From contig NC_065894.1 in assembly GCF_905147045.1 (NCBI RefSeq), positions 13,677,501 through 13,741,500 of the forward strand: DNA of 64,000 bases. Direction: 5' to 3'. This stretch comes from Nymphalis io. Lineage: Eukaryota; Arthropoda; Insecta; Lepidoptera; Nymphalidae. Shown in pieces: positions 20,035-28,145 of this stretch; positions within the stretch are counted from its first letter, which is position 1; the number at the start of each line of letters is the position of its first letter. A program made the position numbers and the translations under genes. The notes under the pieces are model-generated. The model was not told where the DNA came from and did not search any database. It worked only from the letters and a program-made list of their open reading frames with translations.

Positions 20035-20165
20035 CCCGTGCAGCGGGGTGGGGGTTCCCTGCACAATTAGACCACACCCCCGAGAATAAAAGACCGGGGC
20101 GACCAACAACATCATTAGTTACTCGCAGTCAACCGTAACTACTAACCGTACTAACTAAAGTAATC
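20035..20165 (+). promoter_or_regulatory. probable core promoter and 5' UTR of bZIP3
   Basis: A GC-rich island in AT-rich DNA. GTGCAG and CTGCAC arms enclose a G-rich tract (GCGGGGTGGGGGTT), followed by ACCACACCCCC, CACCC-type sites on both strands. A TATA-like GAATAAAAGA lies at 20083-20092, and an initiator-like TCATTAGT at 20112-20119 is about 29 bp downstream, the usual insect spacing. The 5' UTR would then be about 50 bases without an upstream ATG. Inferred from sequence only. Confidence 0.5.
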
Positions 20166-20800
20166 ATGGCTCTCTGGACACCATACGCTGAGGACTCACC
20201 ATTAGATCTATCTGTGAATAGTACACGTGAAACGACATCGCAAACAAATACGGAGCTTCCACCGCATCCGTGTATAAGCACAGTGCAACACAGTGTTGAA
20301 CCGTACCCATACATCGGGTATGTCCAGCCCATGTACGTGCCCGTTGTTGAACCATCGCCTGCGTCTTCGAGTACAAATATGTCGCAATCAATGAGTGTCT
20401 CAAGGAGTACGTGCGTATTTTCGCCACCCAAGTCTCCGGTATCAGACAAAAAAAAAAGCGTCCAAGTTATATGATAGATGTAGACGCTCTATCAGACGAT
20501 CCGGACTACCTTGCGTTCGAAAGGGAAGCCCTCAGAGCAATGGCCGAAAAGAAAGGAGGGTCGTTGCTCGGTAATAATCCGAGAATGCGTCGTGCCTTGC
20601 AAACTAATCAGAACGCCGACGATTTTTATAGAAAACAGAGAGAGAGGAATAATTTTGCTGCAAAGCAGAGCCGTGACAGGAGAAAACTACGAGAGATCCA
20701 CAATTCACTCAAGGTCACATATTTGAAAAAATACCTGTCTAAGATCATACGTCTGCTGTCTTCGAATAGGTGTATAGTGTGTGACCAGACGTGCCTTTAG
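20166..20800 (+). CDS. bZIP3: PLDLS-motif bZIP transcription factor, frame break at A10
   Basis: The most complete paralog: own promoter, ATG at 20166 (MALWTPYAEDSPLDLSVN) and a nearby poly-A signal. Residues 12-16, PLDLS, match the PxDLS motif that recruits the CtBP co-repressor. A Pro/Tyr/Ser-rich region (YPYIGYVQPMYVP) leads to a basic DKKKKRP stretch that could serve as nuclear localisation signal, an acidic patch (DVDALSDDPDYL) and the basic region ERNNFAAKQSRDRRK with the N-x-AA-x-x-SR core. The zipper is short and irregular (LREIHNSLKVTYLKKYL). The C-terminus is CIVCDQTCL. The frame is interrupted only at the ten-A run 20448-20457, where a -1 shift restores it. The total fits about 211 residues. 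The basic region lies between PAR/giant-like and C/EBP types, so I give no symbol. Probable DNA-binding repressor if made. Confidence 0.65.
20448..20457 (+). promoter_or_regulatory. ten-A run, possible frameshift or slippage site
   Basis: In the upstream frame the codons read GAC AAA AAA AAA AGC, giving a stop (TGA) five codons later. A -1 shift on A-AAA-AAA gives AAG CGT CCA and opens the bZIP domain. The same ten-A run in the same frame context occurs at 18819-18828 and 19034-19043, and at the three equivalent sites of B' (35592, 35807, 37221). I saw no strong downstream hairpin, which weakens the ribosomal explanation relative to transcriptional slippage. Confidence 0.4.
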
Positions 20801-20835
20801 AGATTTAGAATTATAATAGTGTTTATTTTTTTTTA

Positions 20836-20841
20836 AATAAA
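20836..20841 (+). terminator. poly-A signal of bZIP3
   Basis: AATAAA lies 36 bases after the bZIP3 stop codon, and two further AATAAA-like copies lie in the next 30 bases. Confidence 0.55.
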
Positions 20842-21595
20842 TGTGTTGAAATAAATTTAATAAATGACCAAACATAAATTGACCTTTTAATTATTTAAAA
20901 CCTTTTAGTTTTGTTACAAAATCATAGAAAGTTATAATCAATTTGAAGTTTACACTAACAATATCTATATCGAGTCAAATATCTTCAATAGATTTTTCTA
21001 TCTTGTATCATAAAGATAAGGTGGACTACCGAGCTTAACCCCATTCAAGTCCCCATTGATTAAAAAGTTAAGTACATACCATTAAGTTACAATAGAATGG
21101 GTGCGGCTTGCGCAAGCGCCGCTTTTTGCTTCTTTCCGACCAATCAGGTTCACGAATGAGTGTTTATTGTGTATTCAAAGATGATCGATAGATATACATA
21201 ATTTACTTTTATATTTACTTTAAATGGGTTTAGTGTATTTTTAATTTGTAGATAATCAATATAAAATGTTTAAAAGCAAATACGAAACCGTTCAATATTT
21301 TTTTGCCTCTGTTCATCAAACGATTTGTGTTATGTTTATTAGCTATTAAGATGCACACGGAATGATATCAATAAATAAATGGAAATAAGGGTGAAAAAAT
21401 AACAGTACGAAACTTGCAAATTCATATATGTACTACTCAAATTTTCAATAATCCACCGCGCGAACATTAGTGTTATATTAGCTTCTTAATTAAAGTTATT
21501 TTAGGTTAAGAAATCTAAAAATAAAACTAATTCCTGTACTTAAACTAGATTTATTTCGCTACAAATAACCTTACACAACTGGATATAACAGACTA
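20842..21595. other. convergent intergenic region
   Basis: About 0.75 kb between the 3' end of bZIP3 (+) and the 3' end of mRpS12 (-). It is non-coding apart from the small GC-rich element described separately. Confidence 0.45.
21103..21144. promoter_or_regulatory. GC-rich near-palindrome with adjacent CCAAT
   Basis: GCGGCTTGCGCAAGCGCCGC (21103-21122) is an almost perfect inverted repeat in DNA that is otherwise about two-thirds AT. It is followed by a T run, TTTCCG and CCAAT at 21140-21144. TTGCGCAA is also a perfect C/EBP-class palindrome, the kind of site a bZIP protein related to this cluster might bind. It sits between two convergent genes, where no promoter is expected. Confidence 0.35.
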
Positions 21596-23289
21596 CTATA
21601 CTTTCTGCTTGATGACGTGCGGCAAGTCGAATTTACCTCGGACGCATTTCAGCTTCACACCGGGACAATCTTTAACTCTGAAATTGATAAAAAACCCAAA
21701 TTCATCACACATTATTGGTGGCAGACGCAGCAGATACTTGTTAAGTTTAATATTAATCCATTTGGTTTTTGGTAATTTTTATGGATCGCTTATAAAGCTA
21801 ATCACAAGGTTGATAAGTAGTCACCAACGCCCATGAATTTTGAAAATATTAACTATTCCTTACATCGTCAACGCACCAATAATGGGAACAGAGATATATA
21901 TCTTTTGCCTGCATTTACACTGGCTCACTCACCTTTGTAATTGTAAAAAGATCTATAGCTAAGTATATTTATAGTCAAGATGTGCTGCAGTATTATGGCG
22001 ACTGCTCCATTTGTCATAATGAACCACATCACTCACCTGCCGACTCTAACGAGCACGATATTGTGTTCCTGCAGGTTGTGTCCGATGCCCGGCACGTAGG
22101 CGATCATCTCTCGCCCGCTGGAGAGACGCACGAGCACGCATTTACGGTTAGCGGAGTTCGGCTTCTTGGGTTTTCTGATCAAGGTTTTTAGTATCACACC
22201 CTGAAATTATGTTCCTTATTTAACTAAAAGTAAGAGCCTGTTTAGGGAAACATAACAGGGGTTCTGGGTTATGCTTTAATGAGAAGGTTTGGAGCTTAAT
22301 TCATCACGTTGCTCCGTCGACTGTTCGTGAATACACACACACACACATACACTTGTAGGTTTTTCACGTTATTTTACTTCAAAGTAAAGCACTGTATTAA
22401 AAACACAAATTAAACACACGAATATTCAGTGATGCTTATATGCTTGGTACAGATTTACTCGATTTAGCTAAATAATCGAGGTTTTGTAAAACACATTGTT
22501 AGGAGACTATGTAAAAATATATATCTTAATATTCCGTATGGGTAAATAAAAACCTTCATAATATAAGAGATATTTGTGCACATTGTCTTTTATGCATATT
22601 TCTAATGCGCTGTTCATAGCAGTAAGTTTTGGCATCCCTTGTTCATATGTTACAATTACATCCTAAAGTTGAGAGTGGTGTTTCAAAATATTTTTTTTAA
22701 TTTTATATTTGTATCGCAGACTGGAATCTAAGATGTAATGTCCTATTTGCCTGTTCCTTACCTAGCTTCTTAACTCTACAAAACAAACGATAAACGATAT
22801 ACACACACAACGATACAAATTATTGATATGAGGCGGTAAACTAATGAGTGGTATTCACACAAGCGCGCCTGACCATATTAATAGTGACATTTAACTGAAA
22901 ATTGTAAATTAATAATTTAAAAAAACCTAATACACGCATTTTATAGAATTATTTTTTTCCAATTTTGTTTAATGTTAGTTTAGTATGGAGAGTGTTTCTG
23001 AAGGGACAATATTAGTAAAACACCAGTGAGTTTGTTATAGCCCGGTTTCTATATTTAACGAATTATTTTTTTACATCTGTAACCGATAATTTTGATATGA
23101 CTTCAATACTTACGGAACGTTATTTTTTAAATGTTTTTTATTCATGCATAAGGCAAAACTAATTGTTTTTTTTTTTTTTAAATATAGTAACCGGATATGA
23201 AAGAATAGAAGTATGTAAAATAGTCAGCATACCTTGGCGAAAGGATTTCCATTGAGCGGATTTCTTGATTTTCTCTTTTTGATATGTGT
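21596..23289 (-). CDS. mRpS12: mitochondrial ribosomal protein S12, three 3' exons
   Basis: Three exons on the - strand join in frame. Exon a (23289-23233) encodes THIKKRKSRNPLNGNPFAK. Exon b (22200-22037) encodes GVILKTLIRKPKKPNSANRK, then CVLVRLSSGREMIAYVPGIG and HNLQEHNIVLVRVG. Exon c (21677-21596) encodes KDCPGVKLKCVRGKFDLPHV and the stop. Introns are canonical: donors GTATGC and GTGAGT, both acceptors TTTCAG. This is the uS12 core of the mitochondrial small subunit, which contacts the decoding centre (PNSANRK and GIGHNLQEH loops). The Drosophila counterpart is technical knockout. The initiator and targeting exon is not visible: upstream of exon a the frame meets a TGA at 23310-23308 inside a LINE tail. 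It may be 5'-truncated, or an undetected exon may splice to an acceptor inside the repeat. It is tail-to-tail with bZIP3. Confidence 0.85.
21790..21945 (-). repeat. degenerate interspersed repeat in mRpS12 intron
   Basis: Phrases CACCAACGCCCATGAATTT, GTCAACGCACCAATAATGGG and CACTGGCTCACTCACCTTTG align with the repeat family at 27785. It lies wholly within the intron between exons b and c. Confidence 0.55.
22324..22352. repeat. (AC)n microsatellite
   Basis: A short ACACACACACAC tract in the long mRpS12 intron. Confidence 0.6.
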
Positions 23290-23375
23290 AAGCTCCAAAC
23301 CTCCTCCTCAAAAAGGGAGAGGAGGCCTTAACCCAGCAGTGGGGCATTTATAAGTTGTTACTGTATTTAATATTT
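23290..23375. repeat. LINE tail abutting mRpS12 exon a
   Basis: CTCCAAACCTCCTCCTC, GGGAGAGGAGGCCTTAACCC and AGCAGTGGGGCATTTATAAG match the 3' tail of a very common lepidopteran LINE family. It lies directly next to the first visible mRpS12 codon. Read on the - strand it offers a pyrimidine tract (CCTCCTCTCCCTTTTT) followed by AGs, so it could serve as an acceptor. Confidence 0.65.
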
Positions 23376-24600
23376 CTTGCAATTTAACGGCTCGGTTTTA
23401 ATGACATTGTAATGTATAAATTTAACGTATATATATCGCCGTTGCAGTTTTATTATATGTACATATATAAAGTCAAGATTTTTTTTCCCTAGTTACCTAG
23501 TCAGAACAACAAATGATTATTATAGATTGTTTTGTTATTTTTAAAATAGATGTTATTTTTTGCAAATTAAAAATATTCCAGGAACCCGAAACATATTCAG
23601 AAGTTAAAATTATTTGAGCAACAACTAAAATAACAAACGTATAGTAGAGTCGAAGGCAATATCACGTAGTGTCCGGCTGAATGTTATTGTTTGAGAAAAT
23701 CGTCGCCAAGTGTCTCCCGGGAGAGAGGCTTGCATCTGTCTAGCGCAAGCAAATATTATAATATCGATACAAGTTACGAGCTGAACACTTGTTGGACGTG
23801 TTTTAAGATTTGTTGATTTCATATGCAATTAAATCAAAGCGACAGTTGACAATAGTACAAATACATTTGTAGGTATAAGATTTGATTTGAGTAGAATAGA
23901 AGAATTAGTAACGTACCTATTTTATCCTGAATTTGTTGATTTGGGGCTGATTTATCGATGGGACTATGTTATTTTGAAAAGTGAACTGGCGATCAAAAAA
24001 TCGGTCGTAAAAAATTAAAGAATTGAAGTCATTTTTTTTCATCAAAAATATTTATACAGAGCGTCATTTACAAAACGCGTATACACTAAACTTGGACTGT
24101 GTCTGAAACAGTACCTGCTCTTTTTGCGGATTATAATCCGCTAATAGTGGGCATTGTCCGCACACAACGGACACATAGATTTGAAATTATCCTTTCTGAC
24201 AACGTTGCTTCGAAATTATTTAGAAAAAAAAGTCCACAGGCGACAATAGGGAAGAGTTGCGCTACGGGAGCATTGTCTGTCCCAGAAACGCTGTAAATCA
24301 TATTTGAGTAAGAATAACTTTAATACTACTCACAAATGGTACAACTTTATCGCAATTGTCAATTCAACATCTCATACTATGCGTTCGGTTATTGCAAATA
24401 ACTGCACATTGTTATCAACAATAATAATAATTCTTGGAAGGATTCTTAAGACTTCTAGAAGAAAACTTATGATATATTTTCGTAACATTAACGAATTGAT
24501 AGTATAATGTTAAATATTCATAATCTATATTGTTTAAATATGTATTATATATAAAAAGGAAGTAACAGATCTTAAATGTCTCACTGCCAATTATGGAGAA
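23376..24600. other. non-coding
   Basis: No gene recognised. The 65-codon frame starting at 24099 (MSETVPALFADYNPL) is shifted by a one-base difference in the B' copy and is probably not a gene. No mRpS12 first exon was found here on the - strand. Confidence 0.4.
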
Positions 24601-24932
24601 GGTATGGAGTATACTTCACCACGCCAGGTGGAGTATACTTCAATATTTCATGTATTTACTGGTGGTAGGGCTTTGTGCAAGCTCGTCTGTGTGGGTACCA
24701 CCCACTCATCAGATATTCTATCGCAAATCAGCAGTACTTGGTATTGTGTTCTGGTTTGAAGGGTGAGTCAGTAATTACAGGCACAAGGGACATAACATCT
24801 CAGTTCTCAACGTTGGTAGCGCATTGGCAATGTAAGCGATGATTAACATTTCTTACAATGCCGATATCTATGGGCGTTGGTGACCACTTACCATCAGGTG
24901 GCCCATATACTCGTCATACCTATATAAAAAAA
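24601..24932 (+). repeat. lepidopteran interspersed repeat, well preserved
   Basis: Runs from a GGAGTATACTTCA direct repeat through GGTAGGGCTTTGTGCAAGC, CCACCCACTCATCAGATATT, GGTTTGAAGGGTGAGTC and CAGGCACAAGGGACATAACA to CCATCAGGTGGCCCATATAC. The same family is at 27785 in opposite orientation and, diverged, at 8278 and 21790. Non-coding. Confidence 0.75.
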
Positions 24933-26370
24933 TACGCTGGTCTACCATGGATTGGTTAGGTATAGTTATTATAAATAGAATTATAACTAACACAAGCGTT
25001 CCTATACAATTTTTATCCTTCATCATCACGTTTGAGAAGTGTTATTATAAACACACATCGAGCAAGTGAAATCTTAGATCAAAGAATTCTATACCTATAA
25101 AGGAAAAGTGCTAGAAAGTTTTACTTCTTCTCAAAGATTCGTATTTTAAGCATGAGCAAAATTTCCGCGTCTTTAACGCTAAAGGATCTGCGGCGGAGCG
25201 ATCAAAACAGACACAATTGATTCATTGCTACTCGTATTTTCTATGAGAAAGTTTAATATGGGAAGATCCCACGTAGCGTCCGGTCAACAATCATTACTTT
25301 TAGTATCATGCGATAAATATATCAAAAATATAATTAGTAATGTTTAAGGATTTATCACATTATTAAAATATGTAAATTTACAAATAATCAATTAATTTGT
25401 AAAGCATGATAACTGTTTTTACTACAAGTACGTATATAAAAAAAGACATAAAACCATCTTTGCACAAGAATTTGTAAAACATTATAAATGCCGGTGTAAA
25501 ATTTTGATATCAGCTCGTAAGCGATTTTTAGCTCGTAAAAAATACAGCCATAACAACGTATAACATATATACGTAAACTGAAAATATTTTTGCCGAAAAA
25601 ACAATCGGATAGTAAAATATTTATACCGAAAATACAATAAAATGCTTATGTAAAATACTTGCATGATACTTCAGGAAAACATAATGCATATCAATTGGTA
25701 TAGTATTTATACTTATATTTTTGTCCATTTTTATATAAGTTTTTTTTTTAATTTCAATGCTAATTTAAATTCCCTTATTATTAGTTTAGTATTATTACTT
25801 TAATTTAACTAAAGCCGGTTGAGTCGTTATATCTGGTATTAGGCTTGCTGGTCCGTTTCAAATATTTAATAGTCTTGTTTTTCCTCTACCAATTTTTTAT
25901 ATTTGTAACCTGAAGTTACCAATAAGTATAGCACACTTTGGGAATGAAACAATCGCCTCCGGGTTATTTCGAAAGAAAAAATATATTTCTGTTATTGTTT
26001 ATTGTCTATTTTAAAATGTGAGTTATAAAATATCTCGCAGAGTTTCTTTCGCCGTTTCTTCTTAGGCCTGAGGTGTTTATTTCCGAACCGGTGGTAAATT
26101 AATGACAGTCAATAAGTAACGCTTCTATATTGACTAAAGATTTTCAAATTTGGAATGTTGATTTTCTAAATAAGTTTATTTGTGATATGAAATTTATTTC
26201 GACGAGATAAAAATTCGAAGTGGAATGTGCATTTGGAAAAATTTGCGACGACGAAATTGCGACCAATTTATTTTGTTTTGAAATGGTTTTGCTTTATTAT
26301 TTACTTCATGCCATTTAAAATAACAGATATTATAGTTTACTGTGTTTGACTTTCAATCACAAGTTTTTGT
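24933..26370. other. non-coding, AT-rich
   Basis: No gene or named repeat recognised over 1.4 kb. Confidence 0.4.
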
Positions 26371-26556
26371 ACTCTTTTAATACAATACAACATTTCAAAG
26401 GAGCAGTTATACAAAAATTTGCATGAAATAGCCGAGTCATTGTCCGGTAAAGCAGTGTTCGGAGTTCGGTGTAGTAATCCCGAATGTGCAAGCAACGTGC
26501 GACAATATGCACAAAGCCGAGGTGTGAATGAGATCTTCATCAGCGGTCAGCGCTGA
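26371..26556 (+). CDS. unrecognised exon-like reading frame
   Basis: An open stretch whose last 50 codons look protein-coding: EQLYKNLHEIAESLSGKAVF, GVRCSNPECASNVRQYA and GVNEIFISGQR-stop. There are two cysteines five residues apart and none of the poly-A/poly-T codons typical of the surroundings. The B' copy is open over 100 codons from an ATG (43005-43307), while here the upstream 40 bp differ. It may be one exon or a processed fragment of an unidentified gene. I assign no function. Confidence 0.25.
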   Translation, partial: TLLIQYNISKEQLYKNLHEIAESLSGKAVFGVRCSNPECASNVRQYAQSRGVNEIFISGQR

Positions 26557-26769
26557 CTCATGCCACCCTCACAACCCTTATTTACGCTTCGAATCGTGTA
26601 GCGTTAGCATAATACATTATTTCTCTGCTTGGACGCTTCGCTTCGATGCTTAGACTTTACTAATATTGAAAAAAAAACTATAGCCAGCTACTATTTAATC
26701 CTTGTACTTGATCAAATTAAAAAAAAAAACAAATTTCCACAAGATCATTTCAATTGCTAATTTATTTAT

Positions 26770-26905
26770 ACTAATATTATAAATACGAAATAACAAGGGG
26801 CCCTGTCTGCCAGTCGCGGTAGGGGTAAGGGGCAGTGTTAGGTATAAAAAGCCCATAAGTTTCAAGGTTGCTTCATACAAAATTTCATCAAAATCAGTTC
26901 AGTGA
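26770..26905. repeat. short interspersed repeat
   Basis: ACTAATATTATAAATACGAA at the start and TTCATCAAAATCAGTTCAG at the end are ends of a short non-autonomous element common in lepidopteran DNA, with a GC-richer middle (GGCCCTGTCTGCCAGTCGCG). Confidence 0.5.
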
Positions 26906-27100
26906 TTTATTATTATTATGTATATATGTTTTTTGATGAGCAATCTGACTAAATACTTTACGCTCATTCGTCGCCTATTGAACGACAAATTATTTTTATT
27001 ATACATATATTATTATAAAATAAGTTTAATCAGTGATTCAGGAACTAGATGGAACTATATGACAAACAATAATAATGGCTTACTTGTAGACATTGCTTTG

Positions 27101-27241
27101 CTATCCGTACATGTCCCAGTGGACATAATCCGGGTCCACGCGGAAGGGTTCCACGCAAAAGACAGACGCGATCGCAATCCACAAATTACGATTGATAACC
27201 ATACCAAAACAACTCCTATTCTTTATGGCATAGAAAAGCAT
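27101..27241 (-). CDS. unrecognised 46-aa reading frame with a protein-like C-terminus
   Basis: The - strand frame starts MLFYAIKNRSCFG, continues with a hydrophobic stretch (LWIAIASVFC) and ends EPFRVDPDYVHWDMYG-stop. The C-terminal part is identical in the B' copy (43853-43993), while several substitutions fall in the first half, a higher local density than around it. It could be the last exon of a small membrane protein gene or a captured fragment. I do not recognise it. Confidence 0.2.
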   Translation of the reverse strand: MLFYAIKNRSCFGMVINRNLWIAIASVFCVEPFRVDPDYVHWDMYG

Positions 27242-27784
27242 TTTCCCCACAAAATCTAGGCAGCTGCCAAAATTAATGCGGATGTCGATTTCGCGTATCG
27301 AAATTACATGTCCGCTAAATTGACAGTTATATACGGTTTCCTATTTACTATCGGATTTGTTTACGTAAGATGTTATTTATAAGGGGCTTACATTGGGGAT
27401 TTGAAATGCGTAACAATATGTATTTATAAAAAAAATATTACATACATAAATTTTTTAATCTGTATTTTTTGTCTTCAAATAAAATGATTATACAATTTCT
27501 GACAGCATACGCTGCAGAGACGTGTCTCTTTGTCAGGGACGATAGGTGATTATTACTCTAAAGATTTTTCTTAATCTAAAAATTATTCTATAAAAAACTG
27601 TTGTATAAGTTACATTGAGATCAATATTGTTGAAGAATTGCTTTCAGTTGCTTCTTAGTGTTATTAATTTTTTTCTATTAAAGTCCCCATTAATCTAGAT
27701 CACAGCTGTATTACGATCTGGTCTAAAACACTAATAAGTAATTTTATGAGAACTTTCGGTAACTTCGTGTCTTAAGGGACAGTC
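27242..27784. other. non-coding
   Basis: No gene recognised. Confidence 0.4.
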
Positions 27785-28085
27785 TTTTTTTATAGTATAG
27801 GTAGGCGGACGAGCATATGGGCCACCTGATGGTAAGTAATCATCAACGCCCATAGACATTGGCATTGTAAGAAATTTTAACAATTGTATCACCAATGCGC
27901 CACCAACTTTGGGAACTAAGATGTTATGTCCCTTGTGCCTGTAATTACACTGACTCACTCACCCTTCAAACTGGAACACAACAATACCAAGTACTGTTGT
28001 TTTGCGGTAGAATATCTGATGAGTGGGTGGTACCTACCCAGATAGGCTTGCACAAAGCCCGACCACCTAGTAGCTTTTTTACAAT
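27785..28085 (-). repeat. lepidopteran interspersed repeat, reverse orientation
   Basis: The same family as 24601, inverted: GGGCCACCTGATGGTAAGTA, AATGCGCCACCAACTTTGGG, TGTTATGTCCCTTGTGCCTG, ATCTGATGAGTGGGTGGTAC and GGCTTGCACAAAGCCC in order. It lies within 60 bp of the right breakpoint of the tandem duplication. Confidence 0.75.
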
Positions 28086-28130
28086 TAGGTATAATTAAAG
28101 CCTAAATTTATAGGCAGAACAATTTACTAG

Positions 28131-28145
28131 AAAAATTTGACCTAA
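28131..28145. other. 15-bp filler at the tandem-duplication junction
   Basis: Block B matches B' up to 28130 (ATTTACTAG against ATTTATTAG). The RTE interior resumes at 28146, corresponding to 10849. The 15 bases between (AAAAATTTGACCTAA) match neither parent at this position, which is typical of end joining or template switching. Confidence 0.75.

Larger units (their letters stand above)
10849..28145. other. tandem segmental duplication, first copy (17.3 kb)
   Basis: Runs from inside the RTE coding region to the junction filler and is repeated at once as 28146-44883. From 12993 to about 21.3 kb positions differ by a constant 16773, which means the only large length change is the 524-bp deletion in the second RTE copy. 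The right end of the second copy (44883) gives the undisturbed sequence on that side. Confidence 0.9.

Noticed and set aside
20438..20477. Short intron (GTATCA...GATAG) removing the ten-A run
   Set aside because: It would be only 40 bases, below usual insect introns, and the spliced product would read ATG TAG, an immediate stop.
21103..21126. Rho-independent terminator (hairpin plus T run)
   Set aside because: The organism is eukaryotic, and this is not a mechanism for its protein-coding genes.
21982..22191. A + strand reading frame across mRpS12 exon b
   Set aside because: It is the complement of the uS12 exon, which matches a known family on the - strand with correct splice sites.
24099..24296. 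Protein gene MSETVPALF
   Set aside because: The frame is changed by a single-base difference in the B' copy, has no recognisable motif and is flanked by AT-rich non-coding DNA.
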